Positions 17,529-26,686 of a stretch of DNA of 64,000 bases are shown here, in pieces; position 1 is the first letter of the stretch; every line of letters starts with the position of its first letter. The notes beneath the pieces were generated by a model. The model did no database searches. It saw only the letters and a program-made list of their open reading frames with translations, and was not told the origin of the DNA. The position numbers and the translations under genes were made by a program. Where the stretch lies: assembly GCF_001428895.1 (NCBI RefSeq), contig NZ_LMJA01000011.1, positions 39,699-103,698 on the forward strand. Direction: 5' to 3'. The DNA is from Mycobacterium sp. Root265. GTDB taxonomy: Bacteria; Actinomycetota; Actinomycetes; Mycobacteriales; Mycobacteriaceae.

Positions 17529-18107
17529 GTGAGCACCGAGGGCAGGCTGGCGCCGACCACCTACAGCGCCGCACAGACCCGCGTGATCACTGCCGCCCTG
17601 GACCTGTTCGGCGCGCACGGTGTCAGCGGCACCTCGCTGCAGATGATCGCCGATGCCATCGGTGTCACGAAAGCCGCTGTCTACCACCAGTTCAAGAGCA
17701 AGGACGAGGTCGTCATCGCCGTCGCCGAGACCGAGCTGGCCGCACTGCAGGACGCCCTGGACGCCGCGGAAGAAGAGGCCGACCAGGTGACCGCGCGCGA
17801 TGTGCTGCTCACCCGGGTCGTCGACATGGCTGTCACCCGCCGCCAGCTCACCGGCGTGCTGCAGTTCGACCCGGTCGTGGTGCGCCTGCTGGCCGAGCAC
17901 CAGCCCTTCGCGCAGTTCATCGAGCGGCTGTATCAGGTGCTGCTCGGCGGCGGTGTCGGAGTCGAGGCCCGGGTCAATGCCGCGGTCATGTCCGGGGCAC
18001 TCAGCGCGGCGGTGATGCACCCGCTGGTCACCGATGTCGACGATGACACCCTGCGGGCCCAGATCCTCAAGGTGACCCGACGCATCCTGGACCTGCCTCA
18101 GGCGTGA
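17529..18107 (+). CDS. TetR-family transcriptional regulator
   Basis: 192 residues from GTG. The HTH is at about residues 14-60 with [28 protein letters not shown], a textbook TetR recognition helix. It follows the nitroreductase in the same direction and overlaps the convergent SDR gene by ten bases. Its target is not evident. It is a candidate for the unassigned GAGAAT-N3-ATTCTC regulon, but nothing beyond proximity supports that. Confidence 0.88.
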   Translation: MSTEGRLAPTTYSAAQTRVITAALDLFGAHGVSGTSLQMIADAIGVTKAAVYHQFKSKDEVVIAVAETELAALQDALDAAEEEADQVTARDVLLTRVVDMAVTRRQLTGVLQFDPVVVRLLAEHQPFAQFIERLYQVLLGGGVGVEARVNAAVMSGALSAAVMHPLVTDVDDDTLRAQILKVTRRILDLPQA

Positions 18108-18823
18108 CGACTGGTCACTCCCCCGTCGACCACCAGGTAGGTACCGGTGATGAACGACGCCTTCGGTGACATCAGGAACGCCACCGCCGCGGCCACCTCC
18201 TCGGGATCGCCGATCCGGCCCAGCGGTGCGGCCTGCACGAAACTGTCGCGGACCTCCTCGACGTCCAGCGCGATCTGCAGCATCGGCGTGCGGATGAAGC
18301 CGGGGCACACCGCGTTGATCCGGATCCCGGACGGGCCGAGCTGAGCCGCCATCGACCGGGTCAGTCCGAGCAGCCCGGCCTTGGACGCGCAGTAGGCCGG
18401 GATGAACGGATTGGCCGTCAGCCCTTCGATACTCGAGATGCCGACGACCGCCGGCCCGCCTCCGGAGCGAGCGCTGACCTCCAGCTGAGGCAGCAGCTGC
18501 TGCACCAGCATCGCCTGTGCGCGCAGATTCACATCGAGCACCGCATCCCAGGATTCCTCGGTGTAGGCGCCCACCGGTTCCGGGATCACCCGGCCTGCGG
18601 CATGCACCAGCCCGTCGACCCCGTCGAGCGCCCCGATGGCGGCCGCGGTCGCCGCGCTGTCCGTGACGTCGACGACGGCACCGGGCATCCCCAACTCGGC
18701 TGCGACCTCGATGACCTCAGGGGCCATATCCCACAACACGACCCGTCTCCCGTCGGCCACCAACGCCTGCGCGCTCGCCCGTCCGATACCCGATGCCGCT
18801 CCGGTGATCACCACTGCTGTCAT
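18098..18823 (-). CDS. Short-chain dehydrogenase/reductase
   Basis: 241 residues with [10 protein letters not shown], an AAG variant of the NAG motif (VHAAGRV), the Ser in GISSIEG, YCASK and a C-terminal [11 protein letters not shown] typical of FabG-like SDRs. It follows the GntR regulator by 14 bases on the minus strand, so it forms an operon with it and faces the acyl-CoA dehydrogenase operon. A hydroxyacyl or sterol-like alcohol dehydrogenase role in that pathway is inferred. Confidence 0.88.
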   Translation of the reverse strand: MTAVVITGAASGIGRASAQALVADGRRVVLWDMAPEVIEVAAELGMPGAVVDVTDSAATAAAIGALDGVDGLVHAAGRVIPEPVGAYTEESWDAVLDVNLRAQAMLVQQLLPQLEVSARSGGGPAVVGISSIEGLTANPFIPAYCASKAGLLGLTRSMAAQLGPSGIRINAVCPGFIRTPMLQIALDVEEVRDSFVQAAPLGRIGDPEEVAAAVAFLMSPKASFITGTYLVVDGGVTSRHA

Positions 18824-18837
18824 GGGCAGAACCTAGG

Positions 18838-19605
18838 TCAGCAGGTACGCCGTTCGTGCGGCTTTGCGCCACGTGCCGCCCGCACCACGTCATCGGTGAA
18901 GCGTTCCAGCAGCACGGCCTGGGTGGCGGCCAGGTGCTTGCGCGCGATGCGTTCGGCCTCGGACGCGTTGCCCGCGGCGATCTCCTCGACGAGCCTGCGG
19001 TGGGTGCGTACGGCGCCCCGCGCCTGCGCCGGTGAGGGGTACTCACCGCGCTTGACGACGTAGTCGGCCCACTTCTCCTCCTGTGCCGACCACAGCGCGA
19101 CCAGGCTTCCCACTACGTGTCGGACGGTGGCGTTCGGGGTGTATTCGACCACCAGATCATGGAATTCACGCGCGATGCGGGTGAAGGCGGCGCCATCGGC
19201 GACCGCTTCGGCGGACGCGTCGACATTGCGGGTGAGTGCCGGCACCACGATCTTGAGCCGATCCGTGCGGCGCGCCACCTCGGCCACACACAGCGGTTCG
19301 AGTAGCTGCAGTCCGGCCGCCAGGTCGCCCAGCGACACGGCGGACCCCTGCAGCGCCAGACCCAGGTGATAGGCCGCCGACGATTCGTCGGGCCGGTGTA
19401 CCTCGGCGCCGCCGACGCTGCCGCGGCGCACCGTCACCAACCCCTCGGTCTCCAGGATGCGCAGCGCCTCGCGCACCGAGGGATAGCTGACACCGAACTC
19501 GGTGACCAGCTGGTCCTGGGTCGGCAATCGGTCGGCGCCGGCCAGGATCCGGTCCCGCAGCTCGCCCGCGACGGTCTCGGCGATGCGGTGTTGCGGGGTA
19601 CGCAT
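18838..19605 (-). CDS. GntR-family regulator (FadR subfamily)
   Basis: 255 residues from the ATG at 19605. An N-terminal winged HTH (AETVAGELRDRIL... SYPSVREALRILETEGLV) is followed by an all-helical FCD-type domain with FHDLVVEY and the distal His in VRTHRRLVEEI. It is divergent from four acyl-CoA dehydrogenase genes across a perfect 20-bp palindrome. A TAGTAT (19613-19618) seven bases before the ATG predicts a leaderless mRNA. It probably senses an acyl-CoA and represses both units. Confidence 0.9.
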   Translation of the reverse strand: MRTPQHRIAETVAGELRDRILAGADRLPTQDQLVTEFGVSYPSVREALRILETEGLVTVRRGSVGGAEVHRPDESSAAYHLGLALQGSAVSLGDLAAGLQLLEPLCVAEVARRTDRLKIVVPALTRNVDASAEAVADGAAFTRIAREFHDLVVEYTPNATVRHVVGSLVALWSAQEEKWADYVVKRGEYPSPAQARGAVRTHRRLVEEIAAGNASEAERIARKHLAATQAVLLERFTDDVVRAARGAKPHERRTC

Positions 19606-19612
19606 GGAACAA

Positions 19613-19646
19613 ATACTAGCAATCCTTATAAGGATTGCCCTACGAT
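19613..19646. promoter_or_regulatory. Divergent leaderless promoters around a perfect 20-bp palindromic operator
   Basis: GCAATCCTTATAAGGATTGC at 19619-19638 is a perfect palindrome. It is flanked by -10 elements facing outward: TAGTAT on the minus strand (19613-19618) and TACGAT on the plus strand (19641-19646). Each lies seven bases from a start codon (ATG 19605, GTG 19654). The palindrome therefore fills the space just upstream of both -10 boxes. Confidence 0.8.
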
Positions 19647-19653
19647 CGCGAAC

Positions 19654-20811
19654 GTGGACTTCGAAATGGGGCCGGACGCCGCCGCGTTGCGCGGCGAGCT
19701 GCGCGACCTGGTGAAAACGCATATCGCCGAGGACTACCTGGGCGCGTTCACCCACAATCCCGACGATCTCGAGGTGGCCCAGGCCTTCTGCCGGCTGCTC
19801 GCCGAGCGCGGGCTGCTGTGCATGTCCTGGCCCACCGAGTTCGGCGGGAAGGCCTCCTCAGCCTGGGAGCAGACTGTGGTGCGCGAGGAGATGTGGGCTC
19901 ACCACGAACCGCGCGGAGCGCAGTACATGGGGGTGAACTGGGTGGGGCCGATCATCATGCGGCACGGCACTCCCGAGCAGCAGACCAGACACCTGCCGCC
20001 GATCGCGGCCGGTGAAGTGATCTGGTGCCAAGGGTTTTCCGAGCCGGAGGCGGGGTCGGACCTGGCGTCGCTGCGGACCTCGGCGGTCCGCGACGGCGAC
20101 GGCTGGGTGATCAACGGGCAGAAGATCTGGACGTCGTACGCGACGATGGCGCAGTGGTGCTTCCTGCTGGCCCGGACCTCCAAGATCGGAGAGGATCCGG
20201 CTCGTAAGAAACAGCACGGCTTGACGATCTTCCTGGTGCCCATGGCGGATCCGGCGATCACGGTGCGGCCCATCCAGACCATGATGGGCCCACACCACCT
20301 CAACGAGGTGTTCTTCGATGATCTGCGGGTGACCGACGCCGATGTGCTCGGCACCGTCGACGACGGCTGGACGGTGGTGCAGAGCGTGCTGGCGTTCGAG
20401 CGCGTCGGCATCGCCCGCTATGCCCGCTGTGAACGGCTGCTGCACCTGGCCCCGAAAGCCCTGGCCGAGCACTGGGCCGAGCTGCCCGAGGAGCTGCGCG
20501 GCCGGTGGGCGAGGATGCTCACGCATTGCCGACGCGCGCGGCTGATGGCCTATCGACTGGTGGCGCTGCAGGCCGAGGGACAGGTGCGCCCCACCGATTC
20601 GGCGGCCTACCGCATCGCGGTCACCAAACTCGACCAGGACAGCGCCGAGGTGCTCATGGAGATCATCGCCGCACTGCCCGAAGGGGTTTCGCAGATCTAC
20701 ACCTCCGAGGTCGAGGATCACTGGCGGTACTCGCAGCCCTCCACAGTGTCTTCGGGCAGCATCGAGATGCAGCGCATTCTGCTGGCCCGCACCCTGTTGG
20801 CGGCATCGTGA
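19654..20811 (+). CDS. Acyl-CoA dehydrogenase, first of four
   Basis: 385 residues starting at a GTG seven bases after TACGAT. It has the FAD/substrate motif WCQGFSEPEAGSDLASL near residue 127 and GWVINGQKIWTS, and a C-terminal STVSSGSIEMQR in place of the usual IYGGTNEIQ-type stretch. It resembles the larger subunit of the heteromeric alpha2beta2 dehydrogenases used in mycobacterial steroid and side-chain catabolism (FadE26-27, FadE28-29 type). The next gene overlaps by four bases and is a shorter homologue, the expected partner. Confidence 0.9.
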   Translation: MDFEMGPDAAALRGELRDLVKTHIAEDYLGAFTHNPDDLEVAQAFCRLLAERGLLCMSWPTEFGGKASSAWEQTVVREEMWAHHEPRGAQYMGVNWVGPIIMRHGTPEQQTRHLPPIAAGEVIWCQGFSEPEAGSDLASLRTSAVRDGDGWVINGQKIWTSYATMAQWCFLLARTSKIGEDPARKKQHGLTIFLVPMADPAITVRPIQTMMGPHHLNEVFFDDLRVTDADVLGTVDDGWTVVQSVLAFERVGIARYARCERLLHLAPKALAEHWAELPEELRGRWARMLTHCRRARLMAYRLVALQAEGQVRPTDSAAYRIAVTKLDQDSAEVLMEIIAALPEGVSQIYTSEVEDHWRYSQPSTVSSGSIEMQRILLARTLLAAS

Positions 20812-21728
20812 ACATCGACCTCAGCCCCGAAGCCCGCGAGTACGGTGAGCAGGCGCTGCGCGCGTTCGAGTCCGCCGGCGGCGATGCACTGCTGCAGCGC
20901 GCCGAAGCCGATCCCTCCCAACGGGAATCGCTCGTCGGGGCGGCGCTGAAGGGTCTCGGCGCCTGGGACCTGGAGCCACGCGGTGACACCGACTCCGCCG
21001 AAGCCGCGGCCGCGCTGTGCCGCAGTGCCGGGTACTGGGGTCTGCCCTACCCGTTGGCCGAGCGGCTGGCCCGCCCCGCCGATATCGAGGCCGACGGTCT
21101 GATCGTGGTTGCCGGGCCCGCGCCGGCCGCCGCCATCGCCGGTGTCGATGGCGCCTGGGCGACAGTCACTGTGGACGGTCACCGTGCCCGGGTGACGGGT
21201 ACCTTCGGGGCCCGCACGGGTTTCGTCACCTCGCTGGAACTCGACGACCTCGACGATGCGGGCGCCGGGGATATCGCTCTGGCCCTGGTGCTGCCGTGCT
21301 GGACGTTGCTCGGCATGCTGGACCGGGCAATGGAACTCACCGTCGCGCACGTCAAACTGCGCCGGCAGTTCGGTCAGCCGCTGTCGGCATTCCAGAGTGT
21401 GCAGTTCCAGCTCACCGATGCCGAAGTGGAGCGCAGCGGCCTGGAGATGCTGGCCCGCTACGCGCTGTCCACCGTGACCGGCCCCGATGCACTCGCCGAC
21501 GCGCTGGCCCTGCGGCTGGCCGCGCTGGAAGCCGCCGAGGTGGTGTTCCGGGTGACCCATCAGCTGCACGGCGCCGTCGGGTTCTGCGACGAGACCGTGT
21601 TGTCTTGGCTGTCGCGGTACAGCCAACCGCTGCGCCGGCTGCCGCTGGGACTGTCCGCGACCCGCGCACAACTGACCGAACTGTTGGGCACCCGTGGCCT
21701 GACCGGACTGTACAGCGACGCAACATGA
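20808..21728 (+). CDS. Short acyl-CoA dehydrogenase, second of four
   Basis: 306 residues from GTG (GTGA overlap). The N-terminal and middle domains are reduced, and the FAD motif of the larger proteins is not recognisable. The C-terminal helical bundle is intact with RRQFGQPLSAFQSVQ and HQLHGAVGFCDE. This is the pattern of the small subunit in alpha2beta2 acyl-CoA dehydrogenases, where one subunit gives part of the FAD site and the other the base. Pairing with the gene before it is inferred. Confidence 0.87.
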   Translation: MNIDLSPEAREYGEQALRAFESAGGDALLQRAEADPSQRESLVGAALKGLGAWDLEPRGDTDSAEAAAALCRSAGYWGLPYPLAERLARPADIEADGLIVVAGPAPAAAIAGVDGAWATVTVDGHRARVTGTFGARTGFVTSLELDDLDDAGAGDIALALVLPCWTLLGMLDRAMELTVAHVKLRRQFGQPLSAFQSVQFQLTDAEVERSGLEMLARYALSTVTGPDALADALALRLAALEAAEVVFRVTHQLHGAVGFCDETVLSWLSRYSQPLRRLPLGLSATRAQLTELLGTRGLTGLYSDAT

Positions 21729-22894
21729 CCCAAGATCTCGACGAGTTCCGCGAGCGGGTCCGGCAGTGGTGTGCCGAACATGTGCCCGCCGATTGGCGCG
21801 CCGCCCAGACCGGGGTGAGCGATGACGAATACGTGCGGTTCCAGAAGGCCTGGTTCGCCGAACTGCACACCGCGGGTTTTGCGGTGCCACACTGGCCGGC
21901 CGAGTGGGGCGGCGGCCTGTCGGTGGCCGAACAGATCGTGCTGTACTCCGAACTCGCCGCACATGACGCACCCCGGCTGGTGCTGGCCTTCGTCGGCATC
22001 CACCACGCCGCGTCCACCCTATTGGCCGCGGGCACCGAGGAGCAGCGCCGCCGACACCTCCCGGCGATCCTCGATGGGGAGATCTGGGTGCAGGGCTTCT
22101 CCGAGCCCGAGGCCGGATCCGATCTCGCCGCCCTGCGCACCACGGCACGGCGCGACGGTGACGATTTCGTGGTCAACGGGCAGAAGGTGTGGGCCAGCGG
22201 CGGACTGCATGCGGACTGGTGTCTACTGCTCGCCCGCACCGATCCGGAGGCCAAGAAACGACACGGCATCTCGTACTTCCTGATGGACATGAAGTCCCCG
22301 GGCATCGAGGTCAGACCGATCAAACAGGCCACCGGCGAATCGCATTTCTGTGAGGTCTTCCTCAACGACGTCCGAGTCCCCGCCGCCAACCTGGTGGGCC
22401 CGGAGAACAAGGGGTGGCAGGTCGCCCAGCAGACCCTCGGCGCCGAACGCGGGATGACGATGCTCGAGCTGGCCGAGCGCCTCGGCAACGCCGGCTTGCG
22501 CTGGCTGATCGCCGAATGTGAACGTGCGGGCCTGCTCACCGATGCACTGGTGGCAGACCGGCTGGCGCAGTTCGAGATCGAGATCACCGGGTTGCGCGGG
22601 CTGTGCCGCGATCTTGTCGAGGGCCGAAGCGACGGCCCGGCCGACGCCTCGGTGGTGAAGCTGTTCTACAGCGAGCTGCTGCAGCGGCTGACCGATTTCG
22701 GGGCCGAGATCAGCGGCCTGGCCGGGCACACCGTGCTGACCAAACCGATATCCAGCGGCTGGGAATCCGGGGCCTGGGTGCTCGACTTCATCGGATCCTG
22801 GGAGTGGACCATCCCGGGCGGTGCCAGCGAGATTCAGCGCACCATCATCGGTGAGCGCGGACTGGGCCTACCCCGCGAACCGGCAGGAGCCTGA
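21725..22894 (+). CDS. Acyl-CoA dehydrogenase, third of four
   Basis: 389 residues, ATGA-coupled to the preceding gene. Full FAD motif WVQGFSEPEAGSDLAALRT near residue 122, DFVVNGQKVW, and a C-terminal IPGGASEIQRTIIGERGLG. It is about 30 percent or less similar by eye to the first dehydrogenase outside these motifs, so it probably takes a different intermediate. It should pair with the fourth gene. Confidence 0.9.
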   Translation: MTQDLDEFRERVRQWCAEHVPADWRAAQTGVSDDEYVRFQKAWFAELHTAGFAVPHWPAEWGGGLSVAEQIVLYSELAAHDAPRLVLAFVGIHHAASTLLAAGTEEQRRRHLPAILDGEIWVQGFSEPEAGSDLAALRTTARRDGDDFVVNGQKVWASGGLHADWCLLLARTDPEAKKRHGISYFLMDMKSPGIEVRPIKQATGESHFCEVFLNDVRVPAANLVGPENKGWQVAQQTLGAERGMTMLELAERLGNAGLRWLIAECERAGLLTDALVADRLAQFEIEITGLRGLCRDLVEGRSDGPADASVVKLFYSELLQRLTDFGAEISGLAGHTVLTKPISSGWESGAWVLDFIGSWEWTIPGGASEIQRTIIGERGLGLPREPAGA

Positions 22895-23913
22895 TGACAC
22901 GCGAATTCGCCGACCTGCATCCCGAGCTGCGTTCGGTGGCCAGAAATCTGCTGACCACCGGGCACCCGGACTGGACGCTCGTCACCCGGGCCGGCTGGCC
23001 GGGCCTGGAGATCGCGGAGACACTCGGCGGCGCCGAGGTGTCTTTTGCCGAAACTGCCGTCGTCGCAGAGGAACTCGGACGCGCCGCTGCGCGCAGCAGC
23101 CACCTGGGCGTCAGCCTCGGCATCGGGGCACTGCTCGCGCTGTCCCCCGACACCGCGCGCGATGACGCGTTGTCCGCGGCCGCCGAGGGCACCGAACTGC
23201 CCGTCGCCGTGCTGAGCACCGGTGACCGCCCCGGCGTCGGGTTCACCCTGGCCGCCGGCGGGCTCAGCGGCACCGCCGATTTCGTGCCGGACGCCGCCGA
23301 GGCGACCCGTCTGCTGGTACCCGCCCAGGACTCCGAGGGCACGCCCGTGCTCGTGGAGATCGACCCGGCGGCCACCGGACTGGTGATCACGGTGCAACCG
23401 ACGCTCGATGAGACCCGTCGGCTCGCCACCGTCACCGCCGACGGTGCGCAACCCACCCAGGTGTGGCCGTTCCCGGCGACCCAGCACCTGTTGGACCGCG
23501 GCACCGTCGCCATCGCCGCCGACAGCCTCGGTCTGGCCGAGGCCATGCTGGCCGCCACCGTCGACTATGTCGGTATCCGCCACCAGTTCGGCCGCCCCAT
23601 CGGGTCCTTCCAGGCGGTGAAACACGCGTGCGCGGACATGCTGGTCCAGATCCGGGTGACCCGCCGCCTCGTCGAGGCTGCGGTCGACGCCGTGGCCGCG
23701 AACTCCGACGCCCAGACGGCGGTGTCCATGGCCAAGGCCTACGCGTCCGAGACCGCCGTCGCTGTCGCGGGCAAGGCCATGCAACTGCACGGCGGCATCG
23801 GCTACACCTGGGAAAGCGGCGTACACGTCCACCTGAAGCGGGCCACCCTGAACCGGGCGCTGTTCGGGTCACCGATCGCGCACCGGCGCGCACTGGCGGC
23901 GCGCTTCCGATAA
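22894..23913 (+). CDS. Short acyl-CoA dehydrogenase, fourth of four
   Basis: 339 residues, starting at the last base of the preceding stop codon. The C-terminal domain carries RHQFGRPIGSFQAVKH and QLHGGIGYTWESGVHVHLKRA. The Trp-Glu after GIGYT is where small subunits of steroid acyl-CoA dehydrogenases place the catalytic base. The N-terminal half is poorly conserved. It closes the operon, and no hairpin was seen right after it. Confidence 0.87.
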   Translation: MTREFADLHPELRSVARNLLTTGHPDWTLVTRAGWPGLEIAETLGGAEVSFAETAVVAEELGRAAARSSHLGVSLGIGALLALSPDTARDDALSAAAEGTELPVAVLSTGDRPGVGFTLAAGGLSGTADFVPDAAEATRLLVPAQDSEGTPVLVEIDPAATGLVITVQPTLDETRRLATVTADGAQPTQVWPFPATQHLLDRGTVAIAADSLGLAEAMLAATVDYVGIRHQFGRPIGSFQAVKHACADMLVQIRVTRRLVEAAVDAVAANSDAQTAVSMAKAYASETAVAVAGKAMQLHGGIGYTWESGVHVHLKRATLNRALFGSPIAHRRALAARFR

Positions 23914-23950
23914 CGCTGCCGGCCCGTCGGACTTGTGCCATCGTGCTGCT

Positions 23951-24466
23951 ATGCCTCGGTGGTCGACGGTCGCGCCGGCGCTGGTCGCCATGGTGATGCT
24001 CGGGTCGTGTTCGGTGCCGACCGACAAGAGCGTCAGCAGGGAACGCGTCCAGGATCAGATCGTCGAGGAAGTCACCGAGCAGTCCGGTGCGGCCCCGGAT
24101 TCGGTCAGCTGCCCGGGCGATCTCGCGGCTTCGGTCGGGGCCACTCTGGAGTGCACGCTCGCCGATGACGGACAGCAGCGCCACGTCAGCGTGACGGTGG
24201 GCAGTGCCGAGGGCGACCAGGTCGACCTGCACATCGAGCAGACCATCGGCAGGGAGACCGTCGCCGAACAGATCGCCGAGCAGATCGGCAGACAAATCGG
24301 CCGGGCCCCGCAGTCGGTGACCTGCCCGGCCGATCTCGGCGGTAACGAGGGTGCCACGCTGCGCTGCGAACTCAGGGATGCGGGCAAGACCTACGGCGTG
24401 ACGGTGACGACCGTCAACCGTGGCGAGGTGACCTTCGATATCAAGGTCGACGAGCAGCCGAGGTAG
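23951..24466 (+). CDS. Lipoprotein with two tandem DUF4333-like domains
   Basis: 171 residues from the ATG at 23951. A signal sequence ends in the lipobox LGSC (Cys near residue 20). It is followed by two repeats of about 65 residues, each starting with a VxxQIxEQ helix and having the paired Cys pattern SVSCPGDL...GATLECTL and SVTCPADL...GATLRCEL, with one probable disulfide per domain. DUF4333 proteins are exported mycobacterial proteins of unknown role. A third such domain occurs in the gene at 26032. Confidence 0.82.
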   Translation: MPRWSTVAPALVAMVMLGSCSVPTDKSVSRERVQDQIVEEVTEQSGAAPDSVSCPGDLAASVGATLECTLADDGQQRHVSVTVGSAEGDQVDLHIEQTIGRETVAEQIAEQIGRQIGRAPQSVTCPADLGGNEGATLRCELRDAGKTYGVTVTTVNRGEVTFDIKVDEQPR

Positions 24467-24521
24467 CCCCCAGACAGTTCTCGAACCCAGGTCCCGGCCC
24501 GCGCCTTGTTAGCCTGACGGC

Positions 24522-25970
24522 ATGCACCGACGGGCCGGACGCCTCGCTGGATGGCTCAGCGTTGCACTCACCGCGGCCTTGTTGCTCACCGGATGCGGCA
24601 CGACCATGCTCGACGGCCGCGCCGTGTCGATGCTCTACGACCCCTCCCGTGCCGGTGGATTGCCCGCCAGCGACGGCCCCAGTGGGCCCCGCCCCGACGC
24701 GCCCGCTCCCACCCGCACCGCGGAGAACAGCGATGGCGGCCCGGTGGATCAACTGGCGTTGCGGGCCATCGACGATCTGGAGCAGTTCTGGTCGGAGAAC
24801 TGGAATGGGGCGCTGACCGGGACCTACAGCCCGGTGTCCGCGCTGGTCTCCTATGACGCGTCGGACCCGAACAGCCCGCAGGTCTGCGGCAATGACCTCT
24901 ACGAACTGTCCAACGCGTTCTACTGCTACGACGGCGACGTGATGGCCTGGGATCGCGGCGAATTCGTCCCCGGCGCGGCGCAGTATTTCGGCGAGATGGG
25001 CGTGGTGGGCGTGATGGCCCACGAATTCGGCCATGCGGTGCAAGCCAAGGCACATCTGGTGGAGAAGTCCACCCCGGTGCTGGTCAAGGAACAGCAGGCC
25101 GACTGCTTCGCCGGGGTGTACCTGCACTGGGTCGCCGCCGGAAAGTCACCGCGCTTCGCGCTGAGCACCGGCGACGGCCTCAATCACGTTCTGGCCGGAG
25201 CGATCTACATCCGCGACCCGCTGATGACACAGGAGGAAGCCATCCTCACCGGGGATGCGCACGGATCGGCCCTCGACCGGATCAGCGCCTTCCAGATCGG
25301 GTTCAGCGGCAACGCCGATCAGTGCGCGGCCATCGACATGAATGAGATCATCGAACGCCAGGGCGACCTGCCGCAGTTCCTGTCCTACGACTCCTACGGT
25401 GACCCGACCGCCGGCGACAGCGTCATCGACGTCGATCTGCTGAACAACCTGATGACCACCCTCGGTGACATCTACTCCCCCTCCAGCCCCCCGGCGCTGA
25501 ACATGGAGATGGCCAGTTGCCCGGACGCGGAATCGATTTCGCCCGCCGCGTACTGCCCGTCGACCAACACGATCAACGTCAATCTGCCCGCCCTGCAGGA
25601 GCTCGGCACGCCGAAATCCGAACAGCAAGGTGTGCTGCTGCAGGGTGACAACACCGCGCTGTCGATCATCACGTCGCGCTATGCGCTTGCCGTGCAACAC
25701 GAACGCGGCATCCCGCTGGAATCGCCTGTGACGGCTCTGCGCACTGCCTGCCTCACCGGGGTGGCCCAGGGCCGGATGGCCGAGCCGGGAAGTCCGCTGA
25801 CGCTGTCGGCCGGCGATACCGACGAGGCGATCTCCGGCCTGCTGACCAACGGCCTGGCCGCCAGCGATGTCAACGGTGTGACCGCCACCGCCGGTTTCAC
25901 CAGAATCCTGGCCTACCGGGCCGGGCTGTCCGGTGATCCCGAGCAGTGCTACGAACGGTTCTCGGCATGA
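24522..25970 (+). CDS. Lipoprotein neutral zinc metallopeptidase
   Basis: 482 residues with a signal peptide and lipobox LLTGC near residue 25, a Pro-rich linker, and the HEFGH zinc motif near residue 167 with the downstream EQQAD that gives the third ligand. This is the putative neutral zinc metallopeptidase (YpfJ-like) family, anchored on the outer face of the cell membrane. It has a close paralogue at 41642-43075 with the same domain order. The flanking genes both encode DUF4333 domains, so it may act on the envelope, but the substrate is unknown. Confidence 0.85.
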   Translation: MHRRAGRLAGWLSVALTAALLLTGCGTTMLDGRAVSMLYDPSRAGGLPASDGPSGPRPDAPAPTRTAENSDGGPVDQLALRAIDDLEQFWSENWNGALTGTYSPVSALVSYDASDPNSPQVCGNDLYELSNAFYCYDGDVMAWDRGEFVPGAAQYFGEMGVVGVMAHEFGHAVQAKAHLVEKSTPVLVKEQQADCFAGVYLHWVAAGKSPRFALSTGDGLNHVLAGAIYIRDPLMTQEEAILTGDAHGSALDRISAFQIGFSGNADQCAAIDMNEIIERQGDLPQFLSYDSYGDPTAGDSVIDVDLLNNLMTTLGDIYSPSSPPALNMEMASCPDAESISPAAYCPSTNTINVNLPALQELGTPKSEQQGVLLQGDNTALSIITSRYALAVQHERGIPLESPVTALRTACLTGVAQGRMAEPGSPLTLSAGDTDEAISGLLTNGLAASDVNGVTATAGFTRILAYRAGLSGDPEQCYERFSA

Positions 25971-26031
25971 GCGACGCTTGCGGAGCGAATCAACACAGCA
26001 CATGCGGGACCCGAGCCTGCGAGGGAACCGC

Positions 26032-26685
26032 ATGACGCGCCCACCGGACCCCTCGCAGCAGCCGTGGTGGACACGCCCGGGTGGCGCGCCGGCACCGGGC
26101 GGGCCACCACGTCACGGAGCGCCACCGTCGCCGGGCCGGCCGCCCGGACCACATCCGCGACAGTCCTATCCGCCTGCCCCGCAGCAATACCCGCCGCGCC
26201 AGCAGCCGTACCCGCCCTCCCCGGGATACCCGCCACAGCCACAGCCGCAGCGCGTGCCCCCGCCGCCACAGCGACCGGCACCGGTCGTCGACCCGAACCG
26301 CTACACCCTGCCCCCGGGCACCCCGACGCCGCACCGCGCGCCGGCCAAGCGGTCCGGGCCCGACAAGCGCACGTTGCTCATCGGCGCCGGCATGGCCGTC
26401 GCACTGGTGATCGCCGGGGTGACAGTGTGGCAGTTCCTCTTTCGCGATACGACCGTCATCAACGTCGAGCAGGCCGAGGCAGGCGTCCGGGAGATCCTGA
26501 CGGACCCGATCAACGGTTACGGCGCCAACAGCATCAGCGCGCTGCGGTGCAATGACGGCAAGGACCCGTCGGCGGCCAAGGGTGATAGCTTTACCTGCGC
26601 GGTGGAGATCGACGGCACCGTCCGCCACGTCTATGTCGAATTCCAGGACGACAAGGGCACGTTCGCGGTCGACGGACCCCGCTAG
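26032..26685 (+). CDS. Pro-rich single-pass membrane protein with C-terminal DUF4333-like domain
   Basis: 217 residues from the ATG at 26032, with GAGGGA upstream. About 110 residues are proline, glutamine and tyrosine rich and low in complexity. They are followed by one transmembrane helix (RTLLIGAGMAVALVIAGVTV) and an extracytoplasmic domain with two cysteines (LRCND... SFTCAVEIDG) of the DUF4333 type. The cytoplasmic Pro-rich tail could bind protein partners. It stops one base before the convergent ammonium transporter end. Confidence 0.8.
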   Translation: MTRPPDPSQQPWWTRPGGAPAPGGPPRHGAPPSPGRPPGPHPRQSYPPAPQQYPPRQQPYPPSPGYPPQPQPQRVPPPPQRPAPVVDPNRYTLPPGTPTPHRAPAKRSGPDKRTLLIGAGMAVALVIAGVTVWQFLFRDTTVINVEQAEAGVREILTDPINGYGANSISALRCNDGKDPSAAKGDSFTCAVEIDGTVRHVYVEFQDDKGTFAVDGPR

Positions 26686-26686
26686 T

